In this document: piece after piece, positions 57,146 through 64,000 of the stretch | Layout of the letters: every line of letters begins with the position of its first letter | How positions within the stretch are numbered: position 1 is the stretch's first letter | Assembly (NCBI GenBank): GCA_021018815.1 | Contig: JAITYX010000009.1 | Location: 4,280,501 to 4,344,500 of the forward strand | Direction of reading: 5' to 3' | DNA length: 64,000 nt | Source: Talinum fruticosum | Taxonomy: Eukaryota > Streptophyta > Magnoliopsida > Caryophyllales > Talinaceae | Translations under genes and position numbers: made by a program | The notes under the pieces: generated by a model | Told to the model about the DNA's origin: nothing | Databases searched by the model: none | The model's input: the letters and a program-made list of their open reading frames with translations, nothing else

Positions 57146-58160
57146 GTTACACTCGATGTTGATAAAAGTTGTAATAACTAGGAGAAAATGCTTAAGGCTA
57201 TGACCAAATAGTTGACCCAACTTAAAAGAACTTTTCTTAGTCATCCGGAGGTGAACTCTAAGAGCATTGACCCTTCCATCTCGTGAATGATAATGTGAGT
57301 GACCAAGTATTATATCCTCACATTTTGGTCAAAAATCATCCTGCCCCTCTTCTTCTCAAGAGACTGGTTCACCTAATACTTCTACTAACACTATTGATTG
57401 TGTTCTTCTAAGGACTCCTACTTGTTTCTTTTCGAAATAGAGGAAATTAAGGAGAAAGATACTGCCGACACAGTAGAACCTTCACCTCCTTTAGATTCTT
57501 TCTCTCCTACTACTGAACGGGTTCATGAGCTTGAAATGCATGTTAGTTGTTGTAACGCCCCAATACGTAACCACATAAATAAGTAATTAACAGCGGAAGA
57601 CTTGTAAATTGGGAGACGTTACCGCCGTTTTAGAATGAAAACAAGGCAAATTCATTTGAACAAAATAATTATTCAAACAATTTATGTAACAATCCAATCC
57701 AAATTTTCTTCACGAGAAAATGAAATCTTCAAAATCTCGAGGATCGGTTGGAGAGGAATCATGAGCCAAATGACCAAGGGAGGGACTAGCATGTGTGGGG
57801 TCAAGACGAACAGTCATACATCACTTCTCCCGACCAGCATTGTCTTTTTCTTCCTCTTTAAGCTTTCGGCGTGATTGTGAATAGTCCGCCATGCGCTGGA
57901 CTTCCTAAAAATTTTAAAACATAAACAATAGACGTGTGAGCTAGAACCTCAGTACATTACCCTTATAAAATAAAATTATAATTTAGGTGCTCTTAAATCA
58001 TGCATATCTTAAATCATTTTTCTTGAATAAACAGTTCGCAAACTTGTCAATTGCCGATTTGCTTTTCCGATTTAGCCAAAATTAGGACCCATACTATGAA
58101 ACAATCAATCATAGAATCGACTCCTAGGTTCATTGAACCCTAAGGCGATCGGCTATGAAG

Positions 58161-58310
58161 AATTGAACGATTAACGATTATGTGAACGATTAGGCGATTA
58201 ACGATTCCGTGAACAATTGAACGATTAACGATTCCGTGAACAATTGAACGATTAACGATTCCGTGAACAATTGAACGATTAACGGTTACGTGAACATTTG
58301 AACGATTAAC
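58161..58310. repeat. 27-bp minisatellite, about 5.5 copies
   Basis: The unit starts AATTGAACGATTAACGATTC and ends CGTGAAC. Copies start at 58161, 58188, 58215, 58242 and 58269. Because 27 is a multiple of three, a spurious ORF stays open through it. Confidence 0.9.
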
Positions 58311-58363
58311 GGTTAAATGCTCGCTAGCGAGAAACGTTGTCCAGGCGTCCCGGATCAACCATT

Positions 58364-58449
58364 TACGATTACGATTACGATTGCGGTTACGATTACGATT
58401 ACGATTGTGGTTACGATTACGATTACGATTACGATTACGATTACGATTA
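58364..58449. repeat. GATTAC hexamer array
   Basis: About 14 units of TTACGA with a few G/A variants (TTGCGG, TTGTGG). The minus-strand translation is an Asn-Arg dipeptide repeat, which is not a gene. Confidence 0.95.
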
Positions 58450-61094
58450 TATGCGGTCATAGACCATCATAACAATTAATGGGTCCTTTGCATGGCCAAA
58501 TCATGATAAAACTCTTAAAACATATTCATAAATGCCATGAATTGTAAGCACCAACTAGTAATCTGTAAAACTTTTACTTTTAGTATAAATGTAAAGGCAA
58601 TAACGTACCTCGGTGTGCCGAACACTTCAAATGCGAATTGTTTCTACAACACAATTTCAATTCGATTTCTGTTTCCAAAATGAATCTACTTTTGTAAATT
58701 ACTAGTCTTTTAACAATAGTTATATGCATTTACGATCACCAAACTTTTACTTTTCGCGTACCTATCCATATTATTTCATTTCGATCTCGATATTCATACA
58801 TTTCCCAGAAATAAGCTATTGATGATATAGTTTAAATTTGTATATAACAATTGATGAGTTTATTTCCCCATTCTTGTAATAAAACTCAAGTTTGATCTTT
58901 TGCTTCTATCACTTCTAGTACTGTGCTTAATGTAGCCTAACCTTAATTGTAACGCTCGTTTCATCTAGTATGCCCGGACGTCATCTTATCTCGTAAATCA
59001 AATATACTTCCTACTTAAGGTGTCGGTTTGGTTTTCCAATTTTCTAAAAATTTTGGCAGAGTTTCGTTTGAAACATGGCATAACCATTAGGCTAAAAGCC
59101 TTAAAGACATACATAAAATCCACAATAAAACTCAACGAGCCACACGCTCGGAGTACACAACTCAACGGTCACACGCTAGAGTATATTTACAACCACAAAA
59201 ACCAAGTTTCAACCAGTATATAACCCAAGTTACAATCTCGTTAATATTCTCATTTTCTTGTGCTCATGAACTTTTCGATTTTTGATCACGACAAGAACCT
59301 TCATACATATATATTTATTGCTAAAGCTTCGGTTAAGTAATTTAATCATAAAAATCCCGATTATCGGGAGATGGCTCCGTACGATTAATTCCTGAGGTAG
59401 TTGTTCATTTTCCTTTAAATATCGTTTTCGTTCTCTTCTTCGAACATGTCGTTTCCGTCGCTTTTCGTTTTCGAGAGTAATTTGATTCGATAAGTTAGGT
59501 CTCTATTTAGGTTGTCATACTACTTTTTCTTTTTCTTTCTTTTTGTAAACTCTTACGTTCGGTTTCTTTTAATTTCTCACTTGTCGCTCAAAGTTCATTT
59601 GAGCTTAAAACTCTCACAATTTTATAAAGATCGATTCTTCCTCCCTTCTCAACTCGATTCAACATTATGAATTTCCTTCAATCCCAATCTCTCTTTCAAT
59701 AATATCCAAAACCTTCTTTAAGATCATTGCTCACTTAGTCATTCATGTTTTATTATAATCTAAGTAGTTATGGTCTTATTTTTCACTTCATCGCAACTTA
59801 CTTCAAACAAGATCTCCAATAAATCCAATGAAACCCTCAACTTCATCGGCTAATTTACATTTATTTCATATTTTCAATCCAAAACTTAGCATACCCAATT
59901 TCCATTTAATTCACACACATTAATATACCTCTATACTCTCATTAAAGTTCCCCTTTTCAAATTGATTCACTCTCGCTTAACTAAACCAAGATTCAATTGC
60001 ATTAGTTTACCCAAGTTTAGCACACATACACAAATAAATTCGATCTTCCATCAATACCCCATTACACATCCTTGAAAGCAACTCACAACAACATACATGT
60101 TCATATTTCAATCATCCTCAATATCTTTCCTAAAATTCTTCCACAACCAAATAATTCATACATACTCGTATAGAAGTTTAACAAGCACATTAACAATTAT
60201 AAATAACCCCAAATCAATTTCCAATTCCATATCAACACATATTAATCCCTAAATCCAATTTCATTTTCTCCCACAATTCCTTCACTTCCACCATAATCGA
60301 TTCACAATTCACATATACTTGTCTAATTATTCAATAATAACATAAAATTGTGATAAAATTTGCTTAGAATTTAAGGATTGGAAATATACCTCAAATTAGG
60401 TTAGATGTGAAATCAAATGGTCGTGGCTTAGTGGTGGAGATCCGGCCGTGTCGAGAGGTTGGTTGGCGGCGCCGAGCGCCGGCGGAGGGGTCGGTCGGCA
60501 GCCGGAGGGCGGTCGGGGCGGCGCCTGTCCCAACCGAGCGCAGCAGAGACAGGGCTGTCCCGCCTCGCTTGTCATGAAACGAGAGGAAAAAGGGGAGAGC
60601 AGAAGGTGTCTGGCGGCGAGATAGGGGCGACAGCAACACCGGTGTCCGGCCGGGTGGTGGCGATAGCGGTCGGTGATGCCTGTTGGCGGTGACACCAGCA
60701 GAGGGCAGGACAGCCGCTGCTGGCGCAGAACGGAGCGAAGAGGAGGGAGACAGATGCACTGGAGGTGACAGGGTGGTGGCCGAGGCGTCGGCGGCAGCCT
60801 TCCGGCGGTAGAAGAGGCCGGCGACCGATGGCCGGCGGTGGCAGCACATGCAGCGGTGAAGGAGGAGAGGAAAGAGATGTGAGAGTGAGAACGAAAGAAG
60901 GGGAATGAATGATATTTACCGCTTTTCAAGCTCCTTCCCCTCCTTCGTTCACATTATTATTTACGATTATCAACTTCGTTCGCATATTTTATTTCGATTT
61001 CGTATTATGCGCGACTCACTGCTCTTAAACAATATTAAGACGATAAAATACAAATTTAAAATAATTAATTGCGATTAAGTTTCGGGGTGTTACG

Positions 61095-61613
61095 GTTGTG
61101 AGATTGAGCATGATATACTTATTGAATCAAATATCTCAATAGAAAAGGATGTTTTTTTAGCATATTGACCATGATAATTTCTTAGTTCATTATGATTCCT
61201 TTTACGTTGACCCCATCATGACTGACCATCAATTTAAATCCTATGAAGCCATGCTTTATGAGTATAAAACTTCTGTATCCAATAATGTTGGTTCATAATT
61301 TGACAAGTTGAAATGGACTCTTAATGGTGTTGTATTGATATTATAAATGTATTGTTTCGACACCAACTCTCAAGTTTTTGTTACCGTTGTTTGGTTGAGC
61401 GCTCTTCTTGTAGATTTGATAAATTGTTACATGTTTTAATGATATTTAATTTGAGATAGTAGCTTGAGTTGAGATGAAGTGGTTGATATTCCATGAGTCT
61501 CCATTTGAACTTATTTCAAGAGACTTTAACTTAAGTGTACCCAACACCTAACCTAGTATAATCGTTCCTCTCTCTATTCTCCTTTTATTTTATTTTCTTT
61601 TGTACATATTTGA
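61095..61613 (+). other. Gypsy internal fragment between two solo LTRs
   Basis: Continues the gypsy sequence interrupted at 57550. One frame reads HYDSFYVDPIMTDHQFKSYE near 61180-61240, suggesting a former coding region. I cannot assign it to a known domain. Confidence 0.4.
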
Positions 61614-61888
61614 TGAAGACTCAGGTATGACTGACTAACCCCTTGAATGTGTTTTGATTTCATGCATTCATCTAAATTTAGGATAAAGCAAGAAGCATCC
61701 TAAAAGAAATTCATTTAACTAAGTCATATGCTTTACAATTCATCATTTCAATATGACTTATTCTTGACTGAACTCGGACTTAAGTATATTAAGATTATCC
61801 GACTAAGTCCGACCCACTAAGTCAGACTCGGACTTAGAAAGTAGAATCTGAGTTAGTTATGATAGACCGAGTAAGTCCGACCCACTCG

Positions 61889-62023
61889 GATCCGACCCAT
61901 TATGAACTCGGACTCGAGATCCGACCCATTATGAACTCGGACTCGGATCTGACCCATTATGAACTCGGACTCAGATCTGACCCACTCGGAACTCGGACTC
62001 GGATCTAACCCACTCGAACTTAG
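61889..62023. repeat. 28-bp minisatellite in the solo LTR
   Basis: Units at 61889, 61918, 61946 and 61974, plus a partial at 62002. The unit starts GATCCGACCCATTATGAACT and ends CGGACTCG. Copies are rich in ACTCGG. Confidence 0.9.
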
Positions 62024-63112
62024 ATTCTGACCCACTTAGTCGGACTCGGACATTTAGTTTGCCTACGCTATTATTTGTTTAATTATGCGTAATTGTAAAA
62101 TGTCTATATAACTCTTGTGCCCATTAAGATTGAATGATTTATTTATGAGTTTTAGCATATCTGGAATCTGAGTATATTGAATATTAGACTTGAAATATTC
62201 CAGATTAATATATTAAGGTAATTAGTCATTAAATGCTTTATTTAGACTAATCCTTATTTAATTATGGACCAAAGTATATTTATACTTTGAGAACCATTGT
62301 GCTTAATGTTTTTGCAGGTTTTTTATTGTCAATTATCTGAAGAAAAGCAAAAGCAAAAGGCTTCGACCATTAAAGCACTCGCCGGACAAAAAGCTGGAAT
62401 TTCTAGAAAAGCTCGGAACTTACCGACAGCATTGTCTCGTTATTGTTTTGGGTAATATTTTATTTCGTGTCTAACGGTCTTTTCGTTTTGCTTTTCCAGT
62501 TTACAAAAGCTGGAAAAAGAGTTGTTGGAAGCTAGGACCAAGGCACAACGGTTATTTTAAGGTGGTCCAGAAATCTGAGTGACTCGGACTATCCGTTACA
62601 AAGGCTAGTTGACTCGGACAGACTTCAACGAAAGACGTTGGAGGCACAATGGCTATCTCTTCAAGGCGGACTATTTATAGAAGCCTTAGCACAAGATTTC
62701 AACTGACGAATAGAAGAAAAGAGAGACCATATTGAACATCTTCTCTAGCATACAACTCCCAAACTCGTAATTCTAATATTCTCGAGTTGTATTTTTCTGA
62801 GTCAGTTGTATTGTAATTCTTACTACTCTTCTACTCTTTCTCTCTGACCGAGTTGTAAAGGTTACCTCAACTCGGTTGTCCCAAACTGTAAAGGTTACCT
62901 CGGTTTGGAAGTACCAGGTTAGATAAGGGAACTTCTAACCCTGGGAAAAATTAGAGGATCCCAAGTTGATAAGGTAACTTCAACTTGGAAGTACTAGGTC
63001 GATCAGATAAGGTAAATTCTAAGCACTGGGAAAATTGTAATAGATTTGTTTGGGAACAAATCTGGGTAGTCATATTCATTGTAAAGTGTGTGTTTTCACT
63101 AAAAATCTTCCA

Positions 63113-63139
63113 TCACCCTATTCACCCCCTCTAGGGTGA
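63113..63139 (+). promoter_or_regulatory. U5-end inverted repeat of the solo LTR
   Basis: TCACCCTA (63113-63120) and TAGGGTGA (63132-63139) with an 11-base loop, identical in layout to 2651-2677. Confidence 0.6.
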
Positions 63140-63166
63140 CTTAACTTCTCCCCGAGCAAACCTTCA

Positions 63167-64000
63167 TTTGATGCTTTATTCTCTTTTCTTTTTGAGTCAT
63201 GTTATTTTTTTAATATATTTTTAGTTTTCTTTTTATTTTGTAAATATTTGTTTTCTTTTTAGTTTTATTTTTCTTTGAGGTTCTTCTTACTTCCAATGAG
63301 GACATTGTCACGTTTAACTATGGGGATGGAAAACCTATCTTTTTAAACCCTTGTTTTAGAAAAATTTATAAAAAATCTAAAAAGGTTTTTTAGGGAGATA
63401 TTATATACATTCTGATTAATTTTTGAACCATTATGACTTAGTTATTAGTTTGTAAAAGGGAAATATACATGATGACATTCACTTCTTAGTATGACAATTC
63501 TAATATCATTTTTTCTAACCTTAGCATATCATGAGAATTTGTAAAATCTGCACATACCTTTATAAAAGCCATTTGCTCTTAGATGCTGAGGTCTGTTATT
63601 GATTGATTCATCCACTTGTCTTTTGTACAAAATAAACTTCATGTTATATTTTACATTGAGAAAAAAAATATGAAAAGAAAAGAAAAACAAAAAATAAATC
63701 GGGAATAACAAGAACCTTTTGAGGCATGTGTTAGTGGGTGCTACCCTTTGAGGCAATAGTTGCTATATGGCAAGACTTGCTTCCCAAATGAACTGAAAAT
63801 AAGTACTAGCCAAGTGGGGTTGAATCGGTTGTATAAATCTAAAGTAAGGGAACTATGGTACACTTGCACATTATGTATTAGGTCACATTCATTGTTCTTA
63901 ATGTAATAAAGAGGTGGAAACATTAATGTATGGTTGTCCTCAAAAAATGTGAGAGGTTTGATATATATAATAGACCTTAGATACAAGTTGATAATTGAGT
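63167..64000 (+). other. Gypsy 3' internal region, noncoding
   Basis: A T-rich tract is followed by AATGAGGACATTGTCACGTTT and ACTATGGGGATGG near 63295-63330, resembling the GAGGACATTG...TTTGGGGG polypurine-tract region of Athila-like elements. The remaining 650 bases show no ORF and no match to the 5' LTR, so the 3' LTR must lie further right. Confidence 0.45.

Larger units (their letters stand above)
57551..61094 (-). mobile_element. Solo LTR, 3544 bp, target duplication GTTGT
   Basis: Ends TGTAACGCCCC (57551) and GGGGTGTTACG (61094). GTTGT flanks it at 57546-57550 and 61095-61099. The orientation is inferred: on the minus strand a short AT-rich lead is followed by a GC-rich block (60929-60391) as in the TGTGAGACCC family, and the end reads GGGGCGTTACA. 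It contains a 27-bp minisatellite and a GATTAC array near 58161-58449. No PBS, polypurine tract or coding domain was seen. It is probably a chromovirus-type Ty3/gypsy solo LTR, inserted in the gypsy internal region. Confidence 0.83.
61614..63166 (+). mobile_element. Sirevirus solo LTR, 1553 bp, target duplication TTTGA
   Basis: Starts TGAAGACTCAGG and ends GAGCAAACCTTCA, with TTTGA at 61609-61613 and 63167-63171. It shares the LTR family of 1208-2704, including the ACCAAAGTATATTTATACTTTGAGAACC region near 62270 and the U5 inverted repeat (63113-63139). A TATA-like CTATTTATAG lies at 62671-62680. It differs from the full-length element by a minisatellite near its 5' end. No internal sequence remains, so it arose by LTR-LTR recombination. 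Confidence 0.9.
54000..64000 (+). mobile_element. Ty3/gypsy element (Athila/Tat-like) without visible pol
   Basis: Consists of an LTR ending at 55206, a PBS at 55210, gag at 56047-57145, a short unassigned tail, and a T-rich 3' region with a possible polypurine tract near 63318. It is interrupted by two solo LTRs (57551-61094 and 61614-63166). With these removed, only about 6.4 kb remains, and I see no reverse transcriptase, integrase or RNase H. Either pol was deleted or this is a non-autonomous derivative. The left end is approximate, and the right end and 3' LTR lie beyond the window. Confidence 0.6.

Noticed and set aside
58140..58460. 106-residue minus-strand ORF of Asn-Arg dipeptides and VNRSIVHG repeats
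   Set aside because: Direct translation of the GATTAC array and 27-bp minisatellite; repeat units divisible by three keep it open.
60391..60929. Minus-strand ORFs of 152 and 177 residues
   Set aside because: Pro/Arg/Ser-rich translation of a GC-rich LTR block with no recognisable motif; both frames are open only because of composition.
1..64000. CRISPR array, bacterial operon, riboswitch or intact host gene
   Set aside because: Tandem repeats here lack uniform spacers, and all coding remnants are plant transposable elements. Nothing prokaryotic or organellar was seen, and no tRNA or rRNA gene was recognised.

Overview
This window reads as gene-poor, repeat-packed nuclear DNA of a flowering plant. 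It is probably eudicot heterochromatin, but that lineage call is weak. I found no intact host gene, no tRNA or rRNA gene and no CRISPR array. Nearly every stretch that can be named is LTR retrotransposon or CACTA transposon DNA. All coding regions carry stops and frameshifts, so this is an old, decayed, nested graveyard rather than a set of working genes.

Layout from left to right. Positions 1-901 hold the minus-strand env-like ORF of a Sirevirus relic. Positions 1208-11857 are a complete Sirevirus (Ty1/copia, Maximus/SIRE type) with both LTRs, PBS, gag, pol, env-like ORF, two polypurine tracts and an AAGAA target duplication. Positions 11863-17700 are the 3' half of a Ty3/gypsy Tat-type element: an antisense plant-mobile-domain gene with its own TATA box, a polypurine tract, and a 3' LTR split by a 2.2-kb solo LTR (15200-17375, duplication GTCCA). 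Positions 17701-22838 are a second Sirevirus copy on the minus strand, truncated at both ends. Positions 22839-29073 are a minus-strand Tat element (LTR, PBS, tandem-repeat leader, gag, protease).

Positions 29074-36845 are the RNase H and integrase of another minus-strand Tat copy. Its integrase is split by a 6.7-kb CACTA element (29405-36091, duplication TAC), which is itself split by a 3.1-kb solo LTR (29827-32951, duplication TTTTG). Positions 36846-41160 and 45495-48317 are two plus-strand Tat copies with truncated LTRs. Between them lies DNA ending in a decayed CACTA-like terminus with a transposase-like fragment (44051-45059).

Positions 48318-51118 are a truncated copy of the 3.1-kb LTR family. 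Positions 51119-53257 are a minus-strand Tat LTR with polypurine tract and a second copy of the antisense gene. From about 54000 to the window end is a different Ty3/gypsy element (Athila/Tat-like PBS, zinc-knuckle gag, no visible pol). It is interrupted by a 3.5-kb solo LTR (57551-61094, duplication GTTGT) and a Sirevirus solo LTR (61614-63166, duplication TTTGA).

The observations most worth a second look are: the antisense plant-mobile-domain gene carried twice by the Tat family; a Tat leader array whose ~60-bp units each carry a near-perfect splice-donor sequence in the sense direction; a conserved 8-bp inverted repeat next to the Sirevirus PBS; and repeated paired CG/TA exchanges between the two LTRs of one Sirevirus. 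All calls come from reading the sequence by eye; no database search or alignment program was run.
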